Part shown: positions 7,494 through 14,923 of the stretch, in pieces
Numbering within the stretch: position 1 is the first letter of the stretch
Layout: each line of letters starts with the position of its first letter
Assembly: GCA_014359885.1 (NCBI GenBank)
Contig: JACIYN010000022.1
Coordinates: 1 to 45,625 of the forward strand
From: Desulfacinum sp.
GTDB lineage: Bacteria; Desulfobacterota; Syntrophobacteria; Syntrophobacterales; DSM-9756
DNA: 45,625 nt
Direction of reading: 5' to 3'
Made by a program: the position numbers and the translations under genes
The notes under the pieces: generated by a model
What the model was told of the DNA's origin: nothing
The model's database searches: none
The model's input: only the letters and a program-made list of their open reading frames with translations

Positions 7494-7735
7494 CGCGAAT
7501 CCCTTCCCTAACGGGCCGAGAGCTCATGGCAGCACTCCACAAGGCCGGTTTCGATTTGGTGCGGGTTAAGGGCAGTCATCATTACTTGAGACACCCGGAT
7601 GGCAGAGCTACGGTGATTCCAATTCATTCGGGTGAAACGACCGGCCCCGGCCTTCTGGGAAAAATCCTAAGAGATTGTGAGCTTAGCCGAGATGAGCTCC
7701 TGAAGTTTCTGGGAAGCCCGTTTGATCTCCCATAA
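7490..7735 (+). CDS. hicA: HicA-type mRNA interferase toxin
   Basis: This 81-residue protein has the double-stranded RNA-binding-like HicA fold. It carries the key motif VRVKGSHHYLRHPDG with the putative catalytic His at residue 30, then TVIPIHSGETTGPGLLGKIL. HicA cleaves mRNA independently of the ribosome when freed from HicB. ATGA overlap with hicB couples translation of the pair. The gene ends 39 bases before the end of the convergent HDOD gene, with no clear terminator between. Confidence 0.88.
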   Translation: MTRIPSLTGRELMAALHKAGFDLVRVKGSHHYLRHPDGRATVIPIHSGETTGPGLLGKILRDCELSRDELLKFLGSPFDLP

Positions 7736-7773
7736 GATCTCCGCTGTCTCCCTTCCGCGGGCCGCGGTTTGGC

Positions 7774-8640
7774 TCAACCGGCCAGGAATTTCTTCGTTTC
7801 GTCCAGGGCCAGGAAGACGTCGGCCATGAGCTTTTCGATGGTTCGAGCGTCGATCTGAAGATCTTCGAAGACCTGGTCCTGGTTGGGGTTGAGGAAGCCG
7901 TCCACGCCGGCGCCGATGCCCATGGCCGCCACCATGCGGTTGGCCGCGTAGAGAATCGCCGCCACTTGGTGGCTTTCGGGGGCGTCCTGGGGACTGTGGT
8001 GGTAACCGATGCCGACCAGCACGGGCCCGGGGAAGTTCCAACTTCTGGCGATGGTGGCCCCCAGTTCCTGGTGGTCGATGCCCAGGATGCTGCGCTCCGC
8101 ATCCAAGAAGGAGCTCCCTTTTGTCCTCACGGTGTGGATGATCTTGTCCAGGTAGTCTTCCACATACCGGTTCAGGACCGTCTTGCCGATGTCGTGCAGG
8201 AGTCCCGCCGTGTAGACCGTGAGCCGCTCCTTCATGCCCAGCCGCTCGGCGATCCGGTCGGCCATGAGGGCCGTGCCGACGGAATGTTCCCAAAGTTCCC
8301 CTTCCCGAAGATCGTAGCCTTGAACGGCACCGTCCTGGAACCGGGCCGTGCAGGCCGCCAGGATCACCTCCACCAGGGCCTTTTGTCCCAGGGAAACGAT
8401 GGCGTCTTTCAGGGACCGCACCGGGTTCGTCCGCGCATAGTGGGGAGAACGAGCCAAGGCCAGCACCCGAGCGGCGATCACCTGGTCGTACCGAATGACG
8501 GCCTCGATCTCTTCCACGGGCGCCATGCGCTGCACAAGGGGCATGACCTTCTGGACCACGTCGGGAAAGGGCGGCAGGTCCTCCGCCACTTTTAAAATAT
8601 CCTGTAACGGTTTCTTTCGGTCAGGGGCCTGATTCGCCAT
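7774..8640 (-). CDS. HDOD domain signalling protein
   Basis: This 288-residue protein has an HDOD domain from about residue 15 to 215. It shows LPPFPDVVQKVMPLV, a diagnostic opening, then DAIVSLGQKALVEVIL and AGLLHDIGKTVLNRYVEDYL with an intact HD pair. The tail includes HHSPQDAPESHQVAAILYAANRM. HDOD proteins act in signal transduction, motility and chemotaxis; most lack proven phosphodiesterase activity. A sigma28-like promoter lies just upstream, consistent with flagellar coregulation. A 16-base inverted repeat overlaps the Shine-Dalgarno. No receiver or GGDEF domain is attached. Confidence 0.88.
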   Translation of the reverse strand: MANQAPDRKKPLQDILKVAEDLPPFPDVVQKVMPLVQRMAPVEEIEAVIRYDQVIAARVLALARSPHYARTNPVRSLKDAIVSLGQKALVEVILAACTARFQDGAVQGYDLREGELWEHSVGTALMADRIAERLGMKERLTVYTAGLLHDIGKTVLNRYVEDYLDKIIHTVRTKGSSFLDAERSILGIDHQELGATIARSWNFPGPVLVGIGYHHSPQDAPESHQVAAILYAANRMVAAMGIGAGVDGFLNPNQDQVFEDLQIDARTIEKLMADVFLALDETKKFLAG

Positions 8641-8644
8641 TGAG

Positions 8645-8660
8645 GATTCTCCTGAGAATC
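8645..8660 (-). promoter_or_regulatory. Inverted repeat overlapping the HDOD gene ribosome binding site
   Basis: On the minus strand the leader reads GATTCTC-AG-GAGAATC, with the AGGAG Shine-Dalgarno lying in the turn and the 3' arm. This could be a protein operator or an RNA hairpin that hides the ribosome site. The GGA near the loop is compatible with CsrA binding. Confidence 0.4.
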
Positions 8661-8692
8661 AAGAAACGTTTTCTGAGACCACTTCATCTTTC

Positions 8693-8719
8693 TTATCGGG
8701 AAGCCGGGGCAAAGTCTTG
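8693..8719 (-). promoter_or_regulatory. Sigma28-like promoter of the HDOD gene
   Basis: On the minus strand CCCGATAA (8700-8693) matches the FliA -10 in seven of eight positions. CAAGACTT (8719-8712) lies 11 bases upstream, the consensus gap, and matches the -35 in four of eight. Confidence 0.45.
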
Positions 8720-8745
8720 AACCAAAAAGTACCAAAGGCTATGCT
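8717..8745 (+). promoter_or_regulatory. Sigma70-like promoter of the J-domain gene
   Basis: TTGAAC (8717-8722) and TATGCT (8740-8745) are 17 bases apart, 45 bases before the start codon. The -35 overlaps that of the divergent HDOD promoter, so the two may interfere. Confidence 0.5.
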
Positions 8746-8789
8746 TTCGGGCACGGATTTTCCGATCCATCCCTGTTCGAGGACGCTCC

Positions 8790-10085
8790 ATGGCTCCCAT
8801 GTCGGTTCCTCAGACCGCCACCGCCCAAGACTACCGGCTCCTGGGCCTGAAGCCCGGCGCGCCCGACAAAGCGGTCAAGCGCGCCTACCGGGATCTGGCC
8901 AAGAAATGGCATCCCGACCGGTTCGCCCAAGGATCCCCCCTGGAACGGGCCCAGGCCGAAGAAAAGTTCAAGAGACTTCAGGAGGCTTACCGGCGCATCC
9001 TGGAGCACCCCTTGGCGCCGGAGCCGGAGGCGGAACCGAAGGGGGAAGGGGGCCCGTCGCCGTTTTCCGGAGGCTCCGGGCCGGGTGCCGCGGAACAACC
9101 CCGGAACGGGCGAAAGAGTCCGGGAGCGACCCGGCCCCGGGAAGCACCGAAGGACTCCGCCGGCCGAAAACGGTTTTTCGGGTTTTCCGACAAGAAAACC
9201 GCCGGCCGGGCGGCGGCGGTCTTCGCGGCAGCCGCCTGCATCACGGCCGCCGCCCTATGGGGTCTTCCCACGGGTCTTTTCGAAGGGTATTGGGGTTCCC
9301 GAACCGTACCGGCACCTCTCCCGGTTCCCCCCGCCCGGGAGCCCGTTTCCGTGGGAACTCCGAACCTGGCCGAAAGACTGGACGACGCCCTCAAGGTGCA
9401 GCGAGACCTTCTCAACCGGGAGACGGGCCGTCCGGTTCCGCCGCTTCCGGGCGATGCGGCGCGAAAATCCTCCTTTACCCTGGGAAGCTCCCAGGCGGAG
9501 GTCCTGGCCGTACAGGGGCCTCCCGACAAGAAGATCGGAAGCCGGTGGACCTACGGCCTTTCCGAAGTGCGCTTCCGGGACGGGCGCGTGGCGGGCTACG
9601 ACAATTTCGACGGACGCCTTCGGGTGTCTCTCCTGAAGGAGCCGCCATCGGGAGAGGCCCCGGCCTTTTTCACCCTGGGCTCCACCCAGGACGAGGTCCT
9701 TCGGGTGCAGGGCACTCCCACCAGCGTCCGCGGCGATCGCTGGACCTTCGGGTTCAGCGAAGTGCGCTTTCGGGACGGCCGGGTGGTTTCCTACGACAAC
9801 TACTTCGGCAACCTGAAGATCCGGCTGCTGCCGTCCTCGGACGGCGTGACGGCCGGACCGGCCCCCGCCGGCTCTTTCACCATCGGCTCCACTCCGGACC
9901 AGGTGCTGGCGGTCCAGGGCACTCCCACCAGCATCCGCGGGAACGTGTGGTTCTATGAGTTTGCGGACGTGCTTTTTCGGGACGGTCGGGTGCGCTGGGT
10001 CAACGATCCCGACGGTCGACTGCGCTTCGTGCCCCTGGAGGCCCTTTCCCGGGGGCCAACACCAACCCCAGACGACAAGAGGTGA
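8790..10085 (+). CDS. Membrane-anchored J-domain protein with three BamE/SmpA-like repeats
   Basis: This 431-residue protein starts with a J domain (residues about 12-75) including the HPD tripeptide (H41-P42-D43) that stimulates DnaK ATPase. A Pro/Gly/Glu-rich linker follows. A single hydrophobic segment near residues 143-160 (AAAVFAAAACITAAALWGL) is a likely membrane anchor. The C-terminal half contains three copies of a module of about 57 residues. Each has the pattern FT(L/I)GS(S/T), VL.VQG.P, W.(Y/F), and V.FRDGRV followed by a final GRL or GNL, resembling the SmpA/BamE fold. The J domain would be cytoplasmic and the repeats periplasmic if one crossing is right. Its 3' end abuts the acyl-CoA dehydrogenase gene. 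Confidence 0.8.
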   Translation: MAPMSVPQTATAQDYRLLGLKPGAPDKAVKRAYRDLAKKWHPDRFAQGSPLERAQAEEKFKRLQEAYRRILEHPLAPEPEAEPKGEGGPSPFSGGSGPGAAEQPRNGRKSPGATRPREAPKDSAGRKRFFGFSDKKTAGRAAAVFAAAACITAAALWGLPTGLFEGYWGSRTVPAPLPVPPAREPVSVGTPNLAERLDDALKVQRDLLNRETGRPVPPLPGDAARKSSFTLGSSQAEVLAVQGPPDKKIGSRWTYGLSEVRFRDGRVAGYDNFDGRLRVSLLKEPPSGEAPAFFTLGSTQDEVLRVQGTPTSVRGDRWTFGFSEVRFRDGRVVSYDNYFGNLKIRLLPSSDGVTAGPAPAGSFTIGSTPDQVLAVQGTPTSIRGNVWFYEFADVLFRDGRVRWVNDPDGRLRFVPLEALSRGPTPTPDDKR

Positions 10086-10090
10086 CGCCT

Positions 10091-11752
10091 ATGCAGCGAG
10101 CTGGATTCCTGGAAACGGCCTACCGCGGATTTCTGGACGCGGGGATCTTTGAAAAATTCCCGGTGCATGTGGATCGGACCAAGGTGGGCGAACTGGTGGC
10201 CGCCTACGAGGCCCTCCTGCAGCAGTTTTCCCCGCAGGAGATCGAAGCCCTGGGTCGCGTGCCCGACGAGATGATGCGAAAGATGGGCGAGGTGGGCCTC
10301 TTCGGCTTTTCCATCGCCAGGGAGTACGGCGGCCTGGGGTTCAACCTGTGGGAATACCTGGAGGTGATCCGGGAGCTGGCCCGCCGCGACCTGTCCGTGG
10401 CCCTGGTTTCCATCGCCCATCTTTCCATCGGCGTGAAGGGGATCCAGCTCTTCGGCACCGAGGAGCAGAAGGCCAAGTACCTGCCGCTGGCCGCCTCCGG
10501 GGACATGATCTTTTCCTACGCGCTCACCGAACCCCACATCGGATCCGACGCCAAGCACATCCAGACCACCGCCGTCCTTTCCGATGACGAAACCCACTAC
10601 ATCCTGAACGGACGGAAGACGTACATCACCAACGCCAACTACGCCGGCGGCCTCACCGTCTTTGCCCAGCTGGATCCCGAAAAGCCCGGGCACATGGGCG
10701 CCTTCATCGTGGAAACGGACTGGGAGGGCGTCCAGATCGGAAAGGACATGCCCAAGATGGGCCTCACGGCCAGTTCCACCGCCGCCATCCACTTCAAGGA
10801 CGTGAAGGTCCCCCGGGAAAACCTGCTGGGAAAACCCGGAGACGGGTTCAAGATCGCCATGACCATCCTCAACTTCGGCCGCCTGGGCCTGGGGGCCGCC
10901 TCCACGGGCCTCATGGAACAATCCGTCGCCGACATGACCAAGCGGGCCCGAAACCGTATCCAGTTCGGGGTGCCCATCGAAAATTTCGAGCTCATCCAGG
11001 AAAAGATCGTGCGCGCCCGGGCCCACGCCTTCGCCTGCGACGCCATGACGACCCTCACCGCCGCGTTCCTGGAAGAAGACCCGTTCCGGAACGTGGCCAT
11101 GGAAACGAGCCACGTGAAGCTCTTCGGCACCACCCGGGCGTGGGACGTTCTGTACGACGCGCTCCAGACCGCCGGCGGATCCGGCTACATCAAGACCAAC
11201 CCGTACGAAAAGCGCATGCGGGATTTTCGGGTCACCACCATCTTCGAGGGCACCACGGAAATCCATTCCATCTACCCGCCCCTTTTCGCCATCCGGCGCA
11301 TGACCAAGGAGATGGGCCGGGCTGGAAGCCCCCTGAAGTCCCTGCAGGTCTTCTGGAAAAACCTCACCGGCGGCCTCCGGTGGGATTTCCCGTTCCAGGA
11401 CAAGCAGTTCAAGTGCGCCGCCCGGCAGGCCAAGCGGAACGCCCGGTTTCTCAAGTTCGCCCTGCTGGCCGTTCCCATGACCTACCGAAAGAACGTCATG
11501 GCCAAGGAATACGTGCTTCGGCGCCTCACGACGCTCAGCCTCTACACCTACGCCATCCTGGCCATGCTGGCCCGCATGCAGAAGGACCTGGACCGGGGCC
11601 TTCTGTCCACGGAACACCGGCTGCTTCTGGACTACATGCTCCAGGAGATGAAGGAGCGGCGCCGGTCCTGCCTGCGGCTCTGGAACACCCGGAAGGAAAG
11701 GCTGGCGACCCGGATCTTTCGCTGGATCCGAAAAGAAGGATTAGAGGATTAA
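10091..11752 (+). CDS. Acyl-CoA dehydrogenase, long form with C-terminal extension
   Basis: This 553-residue FAD enzyme oxidises an acyl-CoA to the trans-2-enoyl-CoA. The N-terminal helical domain contains MMRKMGEVGLFGFSIAREYG. The middle beta domain has FSYALTEPHIGSDAKHIQTT and NGRKTYITNANYAG. The C-terminal catalytic region has GGSGYIKTNPYEKRMRDFRV and FEGTTEI, whose Glu386 is the likely catalytic base, as in very-long-chain enzymes. About 150 extra residues follow the core, as in VLCAD/ACAD9 relatives. ATG 10091 is preceded by AGAGGTG. The gene starts six bases after the J-domain gene and may be co-transcribed. Its last residues (GLED) and stop are encoded by the first units of a tandem repeat. 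Confidence 0.9.
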   Translation: MQRAGFLETAYRGFLDAGIFEKFPVHVDRTKVGELVAAYEALLQQFSPQEIEALGRVPDEMMRKMGEVGLFGFSIAREYGGLGFNLWEYLEVIRELARRDLSVALVSIAHLSIGVKGIQLFGTEEQKAKYLPLAASGDMIFSYALTEPHIGSDAKHIQTTAVLSDDETHYILNGRKTYITNANYAGGLTVFAQLDPEKPGHMGAFIVETDWEGVQIGKDMPKMGLTASSTAAIHFKDVKVPRENLLGKPGDGFKIAMTILNFGRLGLGAASTGLMEQSVADMTKRARNRIQFGVPIENFELIQEKIVRARAHAFACDAMTTLTAAFLEEDPFRNVAMETSHVKLFGTTRAWDVLYDALQTAGGSGYIKTNPYEKRMRDFRVTTIFEGTTEIHSIYPPLFAIRRMTKEMGRAGSPLKSLQVFWKNLTGGLRWDFPFQDKQFKCAARQAKRNARFLKFALLAVPMTYRKNVMAKEYVLRRLTTLSLYTYAILAMLARMQKDLDRGLLSTEHRLLLDYMLQEMKERRRSCLRLWNTRKERLATRIFRWIRKEGLED

Positions 11753-11790
11753 GGATTAAAGGATTAGAGGATTAAAGCATTAAAGACTAG
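11737..11790 (+). repeat. GGATTAA-type 7-8-nt tandem repeat at the acyl-CoA dehydrogenase stop
   Basis: About six units of GGATTAA or GGATTAGA run across the gene's stop codon (11750-11752). Every unit contains TAA or TAG, and the 7-8-base spacing places stops in all three frames. It belongs to the same type as the arrays at 11835, 21666, 31838, 32914 and 35201. Confidence 0.85.
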
Positions 11791-11834
11791 AAGGAGGGCG
11801 GGGTTCGAAGCCACGGCCGGAGGGCCCCGCCTCG

Positions 11835-11885
11835 CCACCCATCACCCATCACCCATCACCCGTCACTCATCACCCGTCACTCATC
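11835..11885 (-). repeat. GGGTGAT-type heptamer array after the small membrane protein gene
   Basis: On the minus strand units GGGTGAT, GAGTGAC and GGGTGAC follow the stop codon (11886-11888) directly. Each unit holds TGA, cycling through all frames. The array faces the GGATTAA array of the convergent gene, with about 45 bases between them. Confidence 0.85.
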
Positions 11886-12479
11886 TCACGCGGCGGCTTC
11901 CCGGGGCCGGCCCTTGGGCTTCCTGCCGTAGACGGCCGCCTCCCGGTCCAGCATCTTCTGGACTTCCCGGAAATAGGGCAGGTAGGGCCGCAGGTTCTTG
12001 AAGAGGATGCGGGCCAGGACGTAGAGGAGCACGAAGGTGGTGACATATCCCGTGGAGGGCCACACCACCGAGAGGGGATAGGCCAGCTTGAACTCCACCA
12101 GGTGGAAGCGGTACTGCATCCAGGTGAGCGCAAAGGGGATGGGCCACAAGGCCGCGGCCGAATAGGCGATCATGGTGAAGAAGTAGCGACCGAAGGCGTC
12201 GTTTGCCTGGTCGTTGCAAGCCCGGTAGCTTTCGGCGTCCCCCTGGACGGCCGCTTCCACACTCAGGTCCCGGTTCTTCATGAGCTCGTCTTCCAGGCTC
12301 CGGATGTGGCGCAGGTTGAACCGCAGGGCCAGCGACAGGGTGAGTTCTCCCAATACCACCGTGATCAGGGCCAGGAGGAAGGTGCCGAGGAAGTAGTCCA
12401 CGAAGGCGATGCCCGTGAACCGGTAGAGATGGATGATGTAGGGATCTAGGAAGGCCGGAAGATCCGCCAGGTATTTCAT
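11886..12479 (-). CDS. Small integral membrane protein, Oxa1/EMC3-like topology
   Basis: This 197-residue protein has hydrophobic segments near residues 25-52, 103-122 and 140-160. A charged helical stretch (HIRSLEDELMKNRDLSVEAAVQGDAESYRACNDQ, about residues 57-90, in two halves) lies between the first two. One membrane helix, a cytosolic coiled coil and then two more helices is the layout of the Oxa1/Get1/EMC3/DUF106 superfamily, but I see no decisive motif. The basic tail (GRKPKGRPREAAA) would be cytoplasmic. It follows the TSUP permease gene on the same strand 86 bases downstream and probably shares its transcript, suggesting a role in assembling or assisting that transporter. A dedicated family of unknown function is equally possible. 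Confidence 0.7.
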   Translation of the reverse strand: MKYLADLPAFLDPYIIHLYRFTGIAFVDYFLGTFLLALITVVLGELTLSLALRFNLRHIRSLEDELMKNRDLSVEAAVQGDAESYRACNDQANDAFGRYFFTMIAYSAAALWPIPFALTWMQYRFHLVEFKLAYPLSVVWPSTGYVTTFVLLYVLARILFKNLRPYLPYFREVQKMLDREAAVYGRKPKGRPREAAA

Positions 12480-12508
12480 GATCGCTGATTCCGTTTCCTT
12501 GTGGGATG

Positions 12509-12537
12509 GGGGCGACCCCCAGGGGTCGCCCCTTTTT
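12509..12537 (+). terminator. Perfect hairpin with T run, opposite in orientation to the flanking genes
   Basis: GGGGCGACCCC (12509-12519) and GGGGTCGCCCC (12522-12532) form an 11-base perfect stem followed on the plus strand by TTTTT. The flanking genes both lie on the minus strand, where the hairpin has no T run. It may stop antisense transcription from the left, or act as an mRNA processing or stability stem between the two minus-strand genes. Confidence 0.5.
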
Positions 12538-12565
12538 GTTTCGTTCCAGGATCAAAGGGCCCGGT

Positions 12566-13726
12566 TTAGTACGGGGGCACCCAGCTGGTGCCGAAGAAGC
12601 CCTTGGACACGTAACGCAGGCCCACGTAGATGGCCAGGAGCACGAACAGGCGCTTCAACCACACGTCCGGGATGTACTTGGAGGTGCGCGGGCCGATCAT
12701 GGAGCCGATGAAGATGCCGATGAGCTCCATGCCGATGAGGCTCCACTGCACCACGGCGCCCTTGAGCACCATGTAGGAGAAGATGCTCACCACCATGCCC
12801 ACGAAGACCGTGAGCGCGGAGGTCCCGGCCACCAGGTACATGGGCAGGCCCACCACGCTGGTCAGGAAGGGAACGACCAGGAAGCCGCCGCCGATGCCCA
12901 GGAAGGAGGCCATGGAGGCGATGAAGAAGCCGCCGAAGGCCGCCACGGCCGGATTGAACTTGAACTCCACGCCGAAGAAGGTGAACCGGGCCTGGGTGAT
13001 GCCGAACTCAAGCATCTTCACGCCCTGGGCGGCGATCTCGTCGGCCGACTTCTTTTCCTTGATGCTCTTTTCAAAGGCCTGGGCGGCCGCCTTGGCTTCC
13101 TTCTTGCGGTTCTGGCCGGCGGGGGTGGTTTCGTAGAAGAGGAAGCCGCCGATGATGAAGACGGCCAGACCGAAGTAGCCCTGGTACTGGCTCAGCTTGA
13201 TCTTGCCGGCGGTGAGGATCGGCACCAGGGTGGAGCCCAGGATGGAGCCCACGGCCAGGGCGATGCCCAGCGGGGCCACCAGGCGGCCCATGCGGTAGTA
13301 GTTCAAGCTGGAGATGGCGGCGCTCAGGCCCACCAGCCACTGGTTGGACACGCGGATGCTGTCCGTGATCACCTTGTTGAGGGCCGGGGCCGTCTTCTTG
13401 AAGGTCTTGGCGTAGTCGCCCAGGCCGAAGACGGTCAGGTGGCCCACGCCCGCCATGATACCGCCGAAGGCGCCCACGGTGGAAAAGATCCAGCCCACCC
13501 AGATGGCCCACAGAAGGCCCGCAATCAGATTGATCTGGGGGGCGCCGGGGATGCCCAGGTAGCCCTTGGGAGCGTTGGGGTCGATCTGGCCCTTTTCCGT
13601 TCCCTGCGGAGCCTGGGCCAGCGCCTCTTCCAGGGTCACGGCCGAGGCGTCATGGACTGCAACCAGGGTGGTGGTCACAACGCTGAAGATCATCAAAAAC
13701 GCAAAAAACCAAACCGCTTTCTTCAT
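12566..13726 (-). CDS. TauE/SafE (TSUP) family membrane permease, likely sulfite or sulfur-compound exporter
   Basis: This 386-residue protein opens with a hydrophobic leader (residues 4-24, ending near DASA) that may be a signal peptide or first membrane helix. TSUP repeats are seen at WAIWVGWIFSTVGAFGGIMAG and again at ASFLGIGGGFLVVPFLTSVV, each with the glycine-rich re-entrant motif. A charged loop of about 60 residues (KKEAKAAAQAFEKSIKEK) separates the halves. TSUP members move sulfite, sulfoacetate or thiosulfate. The start at 13726 has GGAGGAAC upstream. A sigma54-type promoter lies 235 bases upstream, and the divergent genes encode a PhsAB-like enzyme, so export of sulfite from thiosulfate reduction is a reasonable inference. 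Confidence 0.88.
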   Translation of the reverse strand: MKKAVWFFAFLMIFSVVTTTLVAVHDASAVTLEEALAQAPQGTEKGQIDPNAPKGYLGIPGAPQINLIAGLLWAIWVGWIFSTVGAFGGIMAGVGHLTVFGLGDYAKTFKKTAPALNKVITDSIRVSNQWLVGLSAAISSLNYYRMGRLVAPLGIALAVGSILGSTLVPILTAGKIKLSQYQGYFGLAVFIIGGFLFYETTPAGQNRKKEAKAAAQAFEKSIKEKKSADEIAAQGVKMLEFGITQARFTFFGVEFKFNPAVAAFGGFFIASMASFLGIGGGFLVVPFLTSVVGLPMYLVAGTSALTVFVGMVVSIFSYMVLKGAVVQWSLIGMELIGIFIGSMIGPRTSKYIPDVWLKRLFVLLAIYVGLRYVSKGFFGTSWVPPY

Positions 13727-13960
13727 GAGTTCCTCCGTCAGGATGTCTCCATTCCGTGCCGGGGCCCGCAGGAATGCGCGCACCCGCGGCACGCGTCGAT
13801 TGAAAAAAAAGAAAAATCCGATGACTCTCAAACCTTCACCAAACCACTCCTCTGTCGTCCCCTTCGGTATCACCTCCCTTTCCAGTTCATTTGACAGTGC
13901 CCCACGGGGGCCCCAAAAACACACGGTTCCGTCCGGGACTTGTCAGCCCCCGGAAGGGTA
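13727..13960 (-). other. Long 5' leader of the TSUP operon with a hairpin
   Basis: About 220 bases lie between the sigma54-type promoter and the TSUP start. CGTGCCG (13755-13761) and CGGCACG (13787-13793) form the base of a GC-rich hairpin shortly before the ribosome site. A run of T residues follows it upstream on the minus strand (near 13800-13815). No known riboswitch was recognised. No coding region is supported here. Confidence 0.4.
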
Positions 13961-13976
13961 AGCAAAGGCAATGCCA
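13961..13976 (-). promoter_or_regulatory. Sigma54 promoter of the TSUP permease operon
   Basis: On the minus strand TGGCATTGCCTTTGCT matches the -24/-12 consensus, with GG and GC separated by exactly ten bases and a TTTGCT -12 block. Transcription would run left toward the TSUP gene. Two sigma54 activators with kinases are encoded 9-17 kb to the right. Confidence 0.7.
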
Positions 13977-14416
13977 GCCGCCCCAAAGGCGGAAAAAAGC
14001 ATTCGCCTCCCTGGATTTCGCCTTGCAGGGCGGACCCTGGGCACAAGGGAAAGACCGACCCGGGCCCGGGGCCCCAAGAGCCTCCCCGGGAGCATGCCGG
14101 GGGAAGTGCAATATAAATTTGGCACCCGAAAAAAGAATCCCCCCTCCGCTCCTTGCGCGGAGTGCCGTGCCTTGCGACACATTGCGCCCACTGCCGGGTC
14201 GGCCGGGACGGCGGTCCCTCCGGGGCCGGGGGGCGAATAAAAAAAACTGCGGCGCATAAAAAATGTTGCACTCCTGTCCGGGGAGCGCCCCCTGCGTCAG
14301 GGGGCGCCCTAGCTGGAATCGGCGGTTTTCGCTCCCTTTATTCCCAGCGGAAGAAGAGGCCGATCAAGGCGGACTCCAGGGCGGCGGGGAAGCGCAGGCC
14401 TTGGGTTTCCTTTTAG
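13977..14416. other. 440-bp region between two divergent sigma54 promoters, with inverted repeats
   Basis: No coding frame here looks real. The stretch holds an AT-rich patch near 14108-14122 and another near 14236-14272, which could bend. It also holds a perfect ten-base inverted repeat GCGCCCCCTG (14285-14294) / CAGGGGGCGC (14298-14307), 110 bases upstream of the rightward promoter. That is a typical distance for an enhancer-binding activator, so this inverted repeat is a candidate upstream activating site. Confidence 0.45.
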
Positions 14417-14432
14417 TGGCACAAAGATTGCT
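14417..14432 (+). promoter_or_regulatory. Sigma54 promoter of the receiver-PhsAB-like operon
   Basis: TGGCACAAAGATTGCT is a near-perfect sigma54 site: TGGCAC, GG and GC ten bases apart, and TTGCT. It lies 92 bases before the receiver gene start. Confidence 0.8.
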
Positions 14433-14524
14433 CTCCGTGGCGCCGGGGACTGTCCGCCCAAGGGGCCGTTTTACGCCGAACCGTCCGAACGGGCGAAGGA
14501 TTGGAAGGAAATGGGCTGAGGGCC

Positions 14525-14890
14525 ATGGCTCTGATCTTGGTCTTGGACGATGAAAAGGATGCCTGCCGCCTCATGCAGCGGGTGCTGTCCGCTCTTGGCC
14601 ACCGGGTGCAGGTCTTTTCCCGGTCCGCCGAAGCGCGGGCCTGGCTGGAAGACAACGAGCCGGACCTGGCTTTGCTGGATATCAAGCTCCGGGAGGACAA
14701 CGGCCTTTCGGTGCTCCGCCTCCTCCGATCCCGGTGGCCGGCGGCCAAGGTGATCATGATCACGGGGTTTCCGTCCGCGGAAACGGCCCGGGAAGCCACG
14801 CGCCTGGGCATCGAGGATTACCTGGTCAAGCCGGTGGAGATCGAGGAGTTGGAATATCGCGTCAACAAGGCATTGGGCTTGGTTCTTTAA
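14525..14890 (+). CDS. Stand-alone receiver domain protein (CheY-like)
   Basis: This 121-residue protein is only a receiver domain. It has the acidic pair LDDE (D8, D9), phosphoacceptor D52 in LALLDIKL, T80 in VIMITGF, and K102 in YLVKP. There is no output domain, so it works by phosphorelay or protein contact. The start at ATG 14525 has GAGGG just upstream. It begins a transcript from the sigma54 promoter at 14417 and is followed 33 bases later by the molybdoenzyme gene. Either histidine kinase in the window could be its donor. Receiver genes at the head of oxidoreductase operons are uncommon. Confidence 0.85.
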   Translation: MALILVLDDEKDACRLMQRVLSALGHRVQVFSRSAEARAWLEDNEPDLALLDIKLREDNGLSVLRLLRSRWPAAKVIMITGFPSAETAREATRLGIEDYLVKPVEIEELEYRVNKALGLVL

Positions 14891-14923
14891 CCGCATCAAC
14901 CAACCGAGAAGAAAGGAAGCATT

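Noticed and set aside
12506..13894. A 462-codon plus-strand frame opposite the TSUP gene
   Set aside because: It is Gly/His/Ala-rich shadow sequence; the minus frame has clear membrane helices and TSUP motifs.
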